Source: Pseudonocardia oceani (GTDB lineage Bacteria; Actinomycetota; Actinomycetes; Mycobacteriales; Pseudonocardiaceae). Taken from it: a stretch of 64,000 nt of DNA. Made by a program: the position numbers and the translations under genes. This document shows positions 34,438 to 46,437 of this stretch, piece by piece (position 1 is the first letter of the stretch; each line of letters opens with the position of its first letter). The notes beneath the pieces were generated by a model that did not search any database, was not told the origin of the DNA, and saw only the letters and a list, made by a program, of their open reading frames with translations. Location: NCBI RefSeq assembly GCF_019263585.2, contig NZ_JADQDF010000001.1, positions 6,392,501 through 6,456,500 on the forward strand. The letters run 5' to 3'.

Positions 34438-35922
34438 GTGACCTCCGTGGACGGCTCCCCCTCAGGTCCTCCCCCCGACGGCCCCTCGTCCGACGGATTC
34501 GACGCGGTCGTCGTCGGGTCCGGACCCAACGGGCTGGTCGGCGCGCTGCGGCTGGCGCGGGCGGGCCGGCGCGTGCTGCTCGTCGAGGCCGGCGGCACCG
34601 TCGGCGGTGGCCTGCGCACCGAGGAGCTGACGCTGCCCGGCTTCCGGCACGACGTGTGCGCCACCGTGGTGCCGCTCGCGCTGGCCTCCCCCGCGTTCCG
34701 CGCGCTCGGCCTCGACGTCGCCCACGACCACCCGCCGGTGCCGGCCGCGCACCCCCTGGACGGGGCGCCCGCCGCTCTGGTGCAGCGCAGCGAGGGCGCC
34801 ACGGCGGCCGGGTTCGGCCGCGACGGGGCGGCGTGGCGCGCCTCCGTGGGTGCGACGGCCCGCGCCGGGTTCCCGCTGGTCGACACGCTGCTGGCCCCGC
34901 TGCACCTGCCGCCGGCCGCGCCCCTGGCCGCGGTCCGGTACGGCGCGCTCGGGGCGCTGCCCACCACCGCGGCCGCCCGCGTGTTCCGCGACCCGGCCGC
35001 CCGCTCCGCGCTGGCCGGGATGGCCGCGCACTCGATGCTCGACCTGGCCCAGCCGCTCACCGCGGGCTACGGGCTGCTGCTGGCCGCGCTCGCGCACTCC
35101 GTCGGCTGGCCGGTGGTGCGCGGCGGCACCCAGTCACTCGCCGATGCGCTCGTCCGCGAGCTGCGCGTGCTCGGCGGCGAGGTCGTCACCGGCTGGCACG
35201 TGCGCGACCTCGACGAGCTCCCGCCCGCGCCGATCACCCTGCTCGACACCTCGACGCGCGCCCTGCTCGAGATCGCCGGCGACCGGCTGCCCGCGGCGTA
35301 CCGGCGGCGGGTGGAGCGGTTCCGGCCCGGACCGGGCGTCTTCAAGGTCGACTACGCGCTGGACGCGCCCGTGCCGTGGACCGACCCCGCCGTCGCCGCG
35401 GCGGGCACCGTGCACCTGGGCGGCACCCTTCCCGAGATCGTCGACGCCGAGCGCGCGGTGGTGCGGGGCGGGCACCCGGAGCGGCCGTTCGTGCTGGGGG
35501 TGCAGGCGTGCGTGGCCGACCCCTCCCGCGCCCCCGAGGGCAAGCACACGTTCTGGGCCTACTGCCACGTGCCCAACGGCTCCGACGTCGACAGGACCGC
35601 GGCGATCGAGGGGCAGATCGAGCGGTTCGCCCCCGGCTTCCGCGACCGCGTGCTCGCGCGCCACGTCATGGGACCCGCGGCGCTGGAGGCGCACAACCCC
35701 AACGAGGTGGGCGGCGACATCAACGGCGGGTCCGGCGACTGGCGCCAGTTCGTCTCCCGCCCGGTCCTCGCCCGCTCCCCCTGGCGCACGCCCGTCCCGG
35801 GGCTGTTCCTGTGTTCGGCCAGCACCCCGCCGGGCGGCGGCGTGCACGGCATGGGCGGCTGGGAGGCGGCCGGTCTGGCGCTGGCCGTCGACTCCCCCGC
35901 CCCGCGTCCTGCACGGCGCTGA
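34438..35922 (+). CDS. FAD-dependent oxidoreductase, phytoene-desaturase-like
   Basis: The 494-residue product begins with a dinucleotide-binding Rossmann motif (VVVGSGPNGLVGALRLARAG, then VLLVEAGGTVGGGLRTEEL) and ends with the FAD-contacting PGLFLCSASTPPGGGVHGMGG. This is the layout of the CrtI/amine-oxidase-like family, often annotated as NAD(P)/FAD oxidoreductase. Substrate unknown; no carotenoid genes are near. The start is uncertain: GTG at 34438 leads into the family-like part, but no clear ribosome site is seen and a second GTG follows at 34447. Confidence 0.82.
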   Translation: MTSVDGSPSGPPPDGPSSDGFDAVVVGSGPNGLVGALRLARAGRRVLLVEAGGTVGGGLRTEELTLPGFRHDVCATVVPLALASPAFRALGLDVAHDHPPVPAAHPLDGAPAALVQRSEGATAAGFGRDGAAWRASVGATARAGFPLVDTLLAPLHLPPAAPLAAVRYGALGALPTTAAARVFRDPAARSALAGMAAHSMLDLAQPLTAGYGLLLAALAHSVGWPVVRGGTQSLADALVRELRVLGGEVVTGWHVRDLDELPPAPITLLDTSTRALLEIAGDRLPAAYRRRVERFRPGPGVFKVDYALDAPVPWTDPAVAAAGTVHLGGTLPEIVDAERAVVRGGHPERPFVLGVQACVADPSRAPEGKHTFWAYCHVPNGSDVDRTAAIEGQIERFAPGFRDRVLARHVMGPAALEAHNPNEVGGDINGGSGDWRQFVSRPVLARSPWRTPVPGLFLCSASTPPGGGVHGMGGWEAAGLALAVDSPAPRPARR

Positions 35923-36021
35923 CCGGCCGCGCGGCCGGTCGTCGCAAGTCCCCGGCCGGCCCTTGTGCCAGCCCCTGCCGTACTCCACAGTGTCCGGACC
36001 GCCGAGGTGGGGAGGCCACCC

Positions 36022-37236
36022 GTGACGAGCACCGGAACGCGCCGCAGGGCGCTCCACGCCGTGGCGGTCGCCGCCCTCCTGTGGGTCACCGGCTGCGGCG
36101 CCCCCGTGGCCGCAGCACCCGCCGTCGACCCGCCCGTCCCGGCGTACGCCGCCGATCTGGCGCCTCGCCTGGAGGCCCTCGCGCAGGAGATGCTGGTGAC
36201 CGGCGCCGTCGTGCTGGTCCGCTCGCCCGAGCTCGGTGACTGGAGCACCACCATCGGCACCCGGGCGTACGGGGGCACCGAGCCGGTGCGGCTGGGCGAC
36301 CACGTGCGGGTGGGCAGCAACACGAAGACCTGGACCGGGACCGTCGTCCTGCAGCTCGTCGACGAGGGCAGGCTGGGCCTGGACGACCCGATCTCGACCT
36401 ACGTGCCCGGCGTCCCGAACGGGGACGCGATCACCCTCGCCCACCTGCTCTCCATGCGCAGCGGGCTGGACAACTACACCCAGGCGCTCGAGCTGAACGA
36501 GGCGATGGACGCGGATCCGGCGCGCTCGTACGCGCCGCAGGAGCTGCTGGACATGGCCTTCCGGCGGCCGCCGCTCTACCCGCCCGGCGAGGGCTACAAC
36601 TACTCGAACACCAACACCGTGCTCCTCGGGCTGGTCATCGAGCAGGTCACCGGCACTCCGGTGGCCGAGGAGTTCCGCACGCGCCTGTTTGCACCGCTCG
36701 GAATGGACGGGTCCGCGTTCCCGGACCGGGACTCGGCCGCCCTCGCCGACCCGCACCCGCGGGGGTACACCTACGGCGGCAACGTCGAGACGATCGACAG
36801 CCTGGTGCTGCCCGACGACGTGCAGGCGCAGGCGCGGGCGGGCACGCTCGCCCCGACCGACGTCACCGACGCCAACCCGTCCTGGGCCTGGACCGCTGGC
36901 GCGGGCGTCTCCACCGCCGAGGACCTCGCCGACTGCGTCCGCGCCCTCGTCGGGGGCGGCCTGCTCGGCCCCGAGCTCCAGCAGCAGCGGCTCGACAGCG
37001 TCCGGCCCGTCGACCCGGCCGACCCCATGAGCCCCGGCTACGGGCTCGGGCTCGCCCGGTTCGGCACCCTCTACGGGCACTCGGGCGAGCTGCCGGGCTT
37101 CAACTCGTTCATGGGGCACGACCCCGAACGGGACATCACCGTCGTCACCTGGACCTCGCTCGCCCCGAGCGTCGACGGCCGCGGACCGGCCGTCGAGCTG
37201 GCGAAGGCGGTGATCGGGGCGCTGTACGCGCCGTAG
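36022..37236 (+). CDS. serine beta-lactamase/D-Ala-D-Ala carboxypeptidase-family lipoprotein
   Basis: The 404-residue protein has a lipoprotein signal peptide with lipobox WVTGC (cysteine at about 28), then an S12 / class C-type fold: SNTK as the SxxK nucleophile motif (GSNTKTWTG), YSN in NYSNTNT as the YxN motif, and HSG in GHSGELPG as the third motif. Such proteins are usually DD-carboxypeptidases or esterases, less often true resistance enzymes. GGAGG precedes the GTG at 36022. It converges on pyrF with 15 bases between stops. Confidence 0.88.
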   Translation: MTSTGTRRRALHAVAVAALLWVTGCGAPVAAAPAVDPPVPAYAADLAPRLEALAQEMLVTGAVVLVRSPELGDWSTTIGTRAYGGTEPVRLGDHVRVGSNTKTWTGTVVLQLVDEGRLGLDDPISTYVPGVPNGDAITLAHLLSMRSGLDNYTQALELNEAMDADPARSYAPQELLDMAFRRPPLYPPGEGYNYSNTNTVLLGLVIEQVTGTPVAEEFRTRLFAPLGMDGSAFPDRDSAALADPHPRGYTYGGNVETIDSLVLPDDVQAQARAGTLAPTDVTDANPSWAWTAGAGVSTAEDLADCVRALVGGGLLGPELQQQRLDSVRPVDPADPMSPGYGLGLARFGTLYGHSGELPGFNSFMGHDPERDITVVTWTSLAPSVDGRGPAVELAKAVIGALYAP

Positions 37237-37251
37237 GGCGCCGCGGAACGC

Positions 37252-38057
37252 TCAGGCGAGCTCGTCCCGCAGCGCCTCCGCCGCCCCCCGCACCCCGGCC
37301 GCGTCCGGACCCGCCGCCAGCACCGACCGCGACGCCGCCGGCAGGACGACCCCGCGCACCCCGGCGAACCGGGCGGCGATGTCGGCCGGGCCCGCGCCCT
37401 GCGCCCCCAGGCCGGGGGCCAGGACGGGGCCGTGGAGCGCGCCCAGGTCCAGGCCGTGCTCCGTCGTCGCGCCGACGACCACCCCGACCGAGCCCAGCGG
37501 ATCGGCGCCGGCGTTGCGCTCCGCCGCGCCGTCGACCATCCCCTGGGCCACGCTGCGCCCGTCGAGCGTGGCGAGCTGGACCCCGGCGCCCTCCGGGTTC
37601 GAGGTCCGCGCGAGCACGAACACCCCGCGCCCGGCCGCGTCGGCCGCGGCCAGGGCCGGGTCGAGGGAGCCGAAGCCGAGGTAGGGCGAGAGCGTCACGG
37701 CGTCGGCGCCGAGCGGGGCGCCCGGGGCGAGGTAGGCGTCGGCGTAGCCGCCCATCGTGGAGCCGATGTCGCCGCGTTTGACGTCGAGGACGGTCAGGGT
37801 CCCGGTACCGGCGAACGCGGCCAGCACCCGCTCCAGCACCGCGACGCCGCGCGACCCGTGGCGCTCGAAGAACGCCGACTGCGGCTTGACCGCCGCCACC
37901 CTCCCGGCGAGGGCCTCGACGCAGACCGACGCGAAGCGCTCCAGGCCGTCGGCGTCGTCGGGCAGGCCCCACCGCGCGAGCAGCGGGGCGTGCGGGTCGA
38001 TGCCGACGCAGAGCGGGCCGTGCTCCGCGACGGCCGCGGCGAGCCGCGCGCCGAAGG

Positions 38058-38061
<4 letters not shown>
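37252..38061 (-). CDS. pyrF: orotidine 5'-phosphate decarboxylase (type 2)
   Basis: Final step of UMP synthesis. The 269-residue protein is the longer type 2 form: CVGIDPHAPLL, VKPQSAFFERHGS, the catalytic lysine region VLDVKRGDIGSTMGGYADAY, and PGLGAQGAGPADI. The GTG start overlaps the carB stop as GTGA; last gene of the pyr operon. Confidence 0.97.
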
Positions 38062-41368
<3,307 letters not shown>

Positions 41369-41369
<1 letters not shown>

Positions 41370-42478
41370 CAGTCTTCTCCTGCCATGAGCGAGACGAAGC
41401 GGTCGAAGAGGTCGGCGGCGTCGTGCGGTCCGGCCGCGGCCTCGGGGTGGTACTGCACGCTGAACGCGGGGACCTCCAGCGCGGCGAGGCCCTCGACGCA
41501 GCCGTCGTTGGGGCAGGTGTGCGTGACGCGCGCGCGGCCGACGGGGGTGTCGAACTCCTCCCCCGCCTCGCCCTCGACGGCGAACCCGTGGTTCTGCGAG
41601 GTGATCGCGACCCGGCCCGTGGCGTGCTCGATCACCGGGATGTTGATGCCGCGGTGGCCGTAGGGCAGCTTGTAGGTGCCCCGGCCCAGCGCGCGGCCCA
41701 GGATCTGGTTGCCGAAGCAGATGCCGAACAGCGGGATGCGCCGCTCCAGCACCGCGCGCGTGAGCGCGACGGGGCCGTCGGCGGTGGCCGGGTCGCCGGG
41801 GCCGTTGGACAGGAAGAACCCGTCCGGCGCGAGCGCCTCGATCTCCTCGATGGTCGTCGACGCGGGCAGCACGTGGGTCTCGATCCCCCGCTGCGCCAGC
41901 ATCCGCGGGGTGTTGGACTTGATGCCGACGTCCAGCGCGGCCACCCGGAACCGGGTCGGCCCCGACGCCGGCACGACGTAGGGCTCGCGCGTGGTGACGG
42001 CGCCGTAGAGGTCGGAGCCCTCCATGCGCGGGCTGTCGAGCACGCGGCGCACCAGGACGTCGTCGTCGGCCAGGTCGGGCCCGGAGAACACGCCCGCGCG
42101 CATCGCCCCGCGCTCGCGCAGGTGTCGCACCAGCGCCCGCGTGTCGACGCCCGCGACCGACACGATCCCCTGCTCCCGCAGCGCGTCGGCGAGCGAGCCG
42201 GTGGAGCGCCAGTTCGACGCCGACCGCGACGGGTCGCGCACGACGTACCCGGCGACCTGGATCCCGGCCGACTCGTCGTCCTCGCCGTTCCAGCCCGTGT
42301 TGCCGATGTGCGGCGCGGTCTGCACGACGATCTGGCGGTGGTAGGAGGGGTCGGTCAGCGTCTCCTGGTAACCGGTCATCCCGGTGGTGAAGACCGCCTC
42401 GCCGAGCCCGGTCCCGAGCGCTCCGATGGCCTCGCCCCGGAAGATCCGCCCGTCCTCGAGCACCAGTACCGCTGTCAT
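41369..42478 (-). CDS. carA: carbamoyl-phosphate synthase small (glutaminase) subunit
   Basis: Hydrolyses glutamine and passes ammonia to CarB. The 369-residue protein has the N-terminal CPSase domain (LVLEDGRIFRGEAIGA, TGMTGYQETLTDPSY) and a class I glutaminase with the catalytic triad: Cys in FGICFGNQ, His and Glu in VQYHPEAAAGPHD. The ATG overlaps the pyrC stop as ATGA. Confidence 0.98.
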
Positions 42479-43797
42479 GGGGTCACCTTCCCGTCCTGCG
42501 CCGTGATCCGTCCTCGCAGGACGGTGGCGACCACCGCACCGGGCAGCCGCATCCCCTCGTACGGGGTGTTCGACGCCCGGCTGGCGAGCGCGGCACCGCG
42601 CACCGTCCACTGGGCGTCCGGGTCGACCAGCGCGAACGTCGCCGGCTCCCCCGCAGCGATCGGGCGTCCGTGGTCGGACAGCCCGCCGATCTCCGCCGGC
42701 CGCTCCGACAGCACGCGGGCCACGCCGCGCCAGTCGAGCAGGCCGGGCTCCACCATCGTGTGCACGAGTACGGAGAACGCCGTCTGCAGCCCGAGCATGC
42801 CCGGACGTGCGGCCTGCCACTCCGTGTCCTTGTACTGCGAGGCGTGCGGGGCGTGGTCGGTGGCGACGACGTCGATGACGCCCTCGGCCAGCGCCGCGCG
42901 CATCGCCTTCGTGTCCTCCGCGGTGCGCAGCGGCGGGTTGACCTTGTTGACCGGGTCGTAGCCGCTCAGGCGCGAGTCGGTGAGCAGCAGGTGGTGCGGG
43001 GTGACCTCGGCGCTCACGCGCACCCCGGCCGCCTTGGCCGCGCGCAGCACGTCGACGGTGCGGGCCGAGGAGATGTGGCAGACGTGCAGGGCCGCACCGG
43101 CCTCGCGGGCCAGCGCGCAGTCGCGGGCGACGATCGTCTCCTCCGCGGTGGCGGGCCAGCCGGCCAGCCCGAGCCGCGACGCGACGACGCCCTCGTGGGC
43201 CTGCGCGCCGCCGGTGAGGCGGTGGTCCTCGGCGTGCTGGGCGATCACGGCGCCGAGCGCGGAGGCGTACTCCAGCGCGCGCCGCATGATCAGCGGGTCG
43301 TTGACGCACTTGCCGTCGTCGCTGAACATCCGCACCTGCGCGCGGCTGGCGGCCATCGTCCCGAGCTCGGCCATCTGCTGCCCGGCCAGTCCGACGGTGA
43401 CGGCGCCGACCGGGTGGACGTCGACCAGGCCGACCTCCTGTCCGCGCCGCCACACGTGCTCGACGACGACGTCGGAGTCGGCGACGGGGTCGGTGTTGGG
43501 CATCGCGAACACGGCGGTGAACCCGCCCAGCGCGGCCGCGGCCGACCCGGTGGCGACGTCCTCGGACTCCTCGCCGCCGGGCTCGCGCAGGTGCACGTGG
43601 AGGTCGACGAAGCCGGGCAGCAGCACGTGCCCGCCGCCGTCCAACGTGGACACATCCGCGGGCGCGGTGAGCCCGGGGCCGATCTCGGCGACGACCCCGT
43701 CGCGGACGAGGACGTCGACGGCGTCGCCGCCGTAGGGGCGGACATCGGTGATGAGCAGGTCGGTCGTGCTCTGGTCGGTCGTGGTCTGGTCGGTCAT
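42475..43797 (-). CDS. pyrC: dihydroorotase
   Basis: Cyclises carbamoyl aspartate to dihydroorotate. The 440-residue amidohydrolase shows the metal-binding FVDLHVHLREPG, AMPNTDPV, IAQHAEDH, CHISS and ATDHAPHA. A Thr/Gln/Asp-rich leader (TDQTTTDQST) precedes the domain. ATG overlaps the pyrB stop as ATGA. The following enzyme, PyrD, is not in the operon. Confidence 0.97.
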   Translation of the reverse strand: MTDQTTTDQSTTDLLITDVRPYGGDAVDVLVRDGVVAEIGPGLTAPADVSTLDGGGHVLLPGFVDLHVHLREPGGEESEDVATGSAAAALGGFTAVFAMPNTDPVADSDVVVEHVWRRGQEVGLVDVHPVGAVTVGLAGQQMAELGTMAASRAQVRMFSDDGKCVNDPLIMRRALEYASALGAVIAQHAEDHRLTGGAQAHEGVVASRLGLAGWPATAEETIVARDCALAREAGAALHVCHISSARTVDVLRAAKAAGVRVSAEVTPHHLLLTDSRLSGYDPVNKVNPPLRTAEDTKAMRAALAEGVIDVVATDHAPHASQYKDTEWQAARPGMLGLQTAFSVLVHTMVEPGLLDWRGVARVLSERPAEIGGLSDHGRPIAAGEPATFALVDPDAQWTVRGAALASRASNTPYEGMRLPGAVVATVLRGRITAQDGKVTP

Positions 43798-44747
43798 TCG
43801 GGTGCTCCCGCGAGGAGGTGGTAGAGCACGGCCATGCGGACGTGGACGCCGTTGGCGACCTGCGCCAGCACGGCCGAGGACGGGCCGTCGGCGACCGCGG
43901 GCGCGATCTCCATGCCGCGCACCATCGGGCCGGGGTGCAGCACCGGGGCGTGCTCGGGCAGCAGGGCCGCACGGGCCTCGGACAGGCCGTAACCGACGGC
44001 GTACTCGCGCGCCGACGGGAAGAACGCGCCGTGCATGCGCTCGGCCTGCACGCGCAGCATCATCACCGCGTCCAGCGCGGGCAGCTCGGCGTCGAGCGAG
44101 GGGCTGACGCGGCAGGGCCACTGCTCGACGCCGACCGGCAGCAGCGTCGGCGGCGCGATGAGCACGACATCGGCGCCGAGGGTGGCCAGCAGCAGCACGT
44201 TGGACCGCGCGACGCGGCTGTGCAGCACGTCGCCGACGATCCCGATGCGGCGCCCGGCGATGGTGCCCGACCCGCGGGCGCGGAAGTGGTCGCGCAGCGT
44301 GGCCGCGTCGAGCAGCGCCTGGGTGGGGTGCTCGTGCGTGCCGTCGCCGGCGTTGACGATCGAGGTGTGGCCGCCGCCGATCTCGGAGTCCATCCAGCCG
44401 GCGAGGCGGTGCGCCGAGCCCGAGGCGGGGTGCCGCACGACGACGCAGTCCGCACCCATCGCCGAGAGCGTCAACGCGGTGTCGCGCAACGACTCCCCCT
44501 TCGACACCGACGAGCCGGAGGCGCTGACGTTGACCGTGTCGGCGCTCATCCACTTGCCCGCGATCTCGAACGACACCCGGGTGCGCGTCGAGTTCTCGTA
44601 GAACATCGTGATCACGGTGCGGCCGCGCAGCGTGGGGAGCTTGCGGACCTCGCGACCCAGCAGGGCCTGCTTGAGGCGGTCGGCGGTGTCGAGCAGGGCG
44701 GTGGCGGCGGCGGCGTCGAGGTCGGCGACCGAGAGCAGGTGCCTCAC
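43794..44747 (-). CDS. pyrB: aspartate carbamoyltransferase catalytic subunit
   Basis: Joins aspartate and carbamoyl phosphate. The 317-residue protein has FYENSTRTRVSFEIAGKW, GHTSIVNAGDGTHEHPTQALLD, GDVLHSRVARSN, MMLRVQAER and VLHPGPMVRG. No regulatory PyrI gene is present, as usual in actinobacteria. GTG overlaps the pyrR stop as GTGA. Confidence 0.97.
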   Translation of the reverse strand: MRHLLSVADLDAAAATALLDTADRLKQALLGREVRKLPTLRGRTVITMFYENSTRTRVSFEIAGKWMSADTVNVSASGSSVSKGESLRDTALTLSAMGADCVVVRHPASGSAHRLAGWMDSEIGGGHTSIVNAGDGTHEHPTQALLDAATLRDHFRARGSGTIAGRRIGIVGDVLHSRVARSNVLLLATLGADVVLIAPPTLLPVGVEQWPCRVSPSLDAELPALDAVMMLRVQAERMHGAFFPSAREYAVGYGLSEARAALLPEHAPVLHPGPMVRGMEIAPAVADGPSSAVLAQVANGVHVRMAVLYHLLAGAPE

Positions 44748-45367
44748 GCCGGGCCCTCCTGGTCGGTCCCGCCCTGTACGGGCCCGTCGGCACCGTCGGC
44801 GCCGCGGCGCAGCCGGACCCCGTCGACGTCGTCGGTCTCGGTCAGCAGCACCAGGATCTGCTCCTCCCGGCTGGTGGGGACGTTCTTGCCGACGTAGTCG
44901 GCGCGGACGGGGAGCTCGCGGTGGCCGCGGTCGACGAGGACCGCGAGCTGCACCGCGCGCGGGCGGCCGTGGTCGGCCAGCGCGTCGAGCGCGGCGCGGA
45001 CGGTGCGGCCCGACATCAGCACGTCGTCGACGAGGACGACGAGCCGGTCCTCGAGGCCGCCGTCGGGCACCTCGGTGTCCTCCAGCGCGCGGGTCGGGCG
45101 CAGGCGCAGGTCGTCGCGGTAGAGCGTGACGTCGACCGAGCCGACGCCGGGGACGGTGCCGGAGAACTCCCCGATGGCCGCGGCCAGGCGGCGCGCCAGC
45201 ACGGCGCCGCGGGTGGGGATCCCGATGAGGACGACGCCGTCGTCGCCCGCCGTCTTCTCGATGATCTGGTGCGCGATGCGCGCGATGGTGCGGGTGACGT
45301 CCGCGGCGGACAGCAGCACCCGGTCACCCGGTGCGCCCGCGACGTCCCCGCGGCGATCGATCGCCAC
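44744..45367 (-). CDS. pyrR: pyr operon regulator / uracil phosphoribosyltransferase PyrR
   Basis: RNA-binding regulator that senses UMP and PRPP. The 207-residue protein has the PRPP-binding motif VVLVDDVLMSGRTVRAALD and GIPTRGAVLARRLA. About 20 residues of Asp/Gly-rich tail follow the usual C-terminus. AAGGAG precedes the GTG start, and a PyrR-binding loop sits two bases upstream of that ribosome site, so feedback repression of translation is likely. Confidence 0.96.
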   Translation of the reverse strand: MAIDRRGDVAGAPGDRVLLSAADVTRTIARIAHQIIEKTAGDDGVVLIGIPTRGAVLARRLAAAIGEFSGTVPGVGSVDVTLYRDDLRLRPTRALEDTEVPDGGLEDRLVVLVDDVLMSGRTVRAALDALADHGRPRAVQLAVLVDRGHRELPVRADYVGKNVPTSREEQILVLLTETDDVDGVRLRRGADGADGPVQGGTDQEGPA

Positions 45368-45382
45368 GAGTGACTCTCCTTC

Positions 45383-45400
45383 CCCGCCTCACCGGACGGG
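45383..45400 (-). promoter_or_regulatory. PyrR-binding RNA loop in the pyr leader
   Basis: On the minus strand a CCCG/CGGG stem closes the ten-base loop TCCGGTGAGG, which fits the PyrR target core UCCNGNGAGG exactly. The hairpin ends two bases before AGGAG (45376-45380), the pyrR ribosome site. This matches the translational repression known for Mycobacterium smegmatis pyr genes. No terminator/antiterminator pair is seen. Confidence 0.85.
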
Positions 45401-45670
45401 CCTTAAAGGAACGGTGTGGAGGCGACCGTACCAGCGGGTCACCGCGCGGCCCGCCTCCGAAGGCCCGGGCATCGGGAGCATCACACCTGCTCCGGATGCG
45501 ACCCCGTCTGCCACCCTCCGGAGTCCCATCCGTCACACGCCGATCACGCTCCGGTCACGAACTGCCCGTGACGGGTGGAGCACCCCACCGATGAAAGCCC
45601 TGGCGGCGGCGTGTCGATCAGCCATTAGGGTGGAACCGGGGCGTAACGGGCCGGGGACGGGTCCGACAAC

Positions 45671-45699
45671 TTGACCAGACGCGACGGCGAGCGCATGAT
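45671..45699 (+). promoter_or_regulatory. sigma-70-type promoter candidate for bldD
   Basis: TTGACC (45671-45676) and CATGAT (45694-45699) are 17 bases apart, with an AT-richer stretch after them. Transcription would start near 45706, giving a leader of about 150 bases before bldD. Confidence 0.5.
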
Positions 45700-45859
45700 T
45701 ACTCTCCGTATTGATCGACCGTTTCTCGGGCGGCCTCGGCCGCGGGGGGCACCACCCGAGACGACCTCCGGCGTTCCCGAGCGCCGGCCTCCCCGAGAAC
45801 CTCAGTTCCTCCGACGCCGGCCCGCGAGGGTCGGCGCCAGTCACGAAAGGGGTCGCCGC

Positions 45860-46342
45860 ATGGGCGACTACGCCAAGGCGCTCGGCGGGAAGCTCCGCGC
45901 CATCCGGCAGCAACAGGGTCTGTCGCTGCACGGCGTCGAGCAGAAGTCGGGCGGGCGCTGGAAGGCCGTCGTCGTGGGTTCCTACGAGCGCGGTGACCGT
46001 GCGGTCACCGTCCAGAAGCTGGCCGAGCTGGCCGACTTCTACGGCGTGCCGGTGGCCGAGCTCCTGCCCGAGGGTCGCGTGCCGTCGGGCTCCGAGCCCG
46101 CCACCAAGATCGTCATCAACCTGGAGCGGCTCCAGCAGCTCCCGGCGGACAAGGTGGGCCCGCTGGCCCGCTACGCCGCCGCCATCCAGAGCCAGCGCGG
46201 CGACTACAACGGCAAGGTGCTCAGCATCCGCGCCGAGGACCTGCGCTCGCTCGCGATCATCTACGACAAGAGCCCGGGCGAGCTGACCGACCAGCTCATC
46301 GACTGGGGCGTGCTGCCCCCGGAGGCCCGGCCCGCGACGTGA
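45860..46342 (+). CDS. bldD: developmental transcription regulator BldD
   Basis: BldD represses sporulation genes in Streptomyces when dimerised by tetrameric cyclic di-GMP. The 160-residue protein has the N-terminal XRE-type helix-turn-helix (LRAIRQQQGLSLHGVEQKS, VVVGSYERGDRAVTVQKLAE) and the C-terminal effector domain with the signature RGD-x8-RxxD (RGDYNGKVLSIRAED), so ligand binding appears conserved although the second motif is RAED, not RQDD. ATG at 45860 with GAAAGGGG upstream. Divergent from the pyr operon; a strong hairpin follows. Confidence 0.95.
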   Translation: MGDYAKALGGKLRAIRQQQGLSLHGVEQKSGGRWKAVVVGSYERGDRAVTVQKLAELADFYGVPVAELLPEGRVPSGSEPATKIVINLERLQQLPADKVGPLARYAAAIQSQRGDYNGKVLSIRAEDLRSLAIIYDKSPGELTDQLIDWGVLPPEARPAT

Positions 46343-46380
46343 CGGTCGGGTGCCTGGGGAAGGGCACCCGCACGCACGGC

Positions 46381-46425
46381 CGAACGGCCCTCCCGTCCAC
46401 CTCGCGTGGACGGGAGGGCCGTTCG
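46381..46425. terminator. bidirectional terminator between bldD and the MFS gene
   Basis: A perfect 20-base inverted repeat (arms 46381-46400 and 46406-46425, starting CGAACGGCCCTCCCG) around a five-base loop, between convergent genes that end at 46342 and 46438. Confidence 0.92.
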
Positions 46426-46437
46426 CACATCCGGGTC

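Larger units (their letters stand above)
45368..45859. other. divergent pyrR/bldD control region
   Basis: No gene is called in these 492 bases. The left edge holds the PyrR loop and the right part the bldD promoter candidate. An inverted repeat GTCACG-AACTGCC-CGTGAC lies at 45554-45572 and could be an operator; BldD autoregulation is known in Streptomyces but this site is not a clear BldD box. Confidence 0.5.

Noticed and set aside
36022..37236. Antibiotic-resistance beta-lactamase
   Set aside because: The motifs also fit DD-carboxypeptidases and esterases of the same family; resistance cannot be claimed from sequence.
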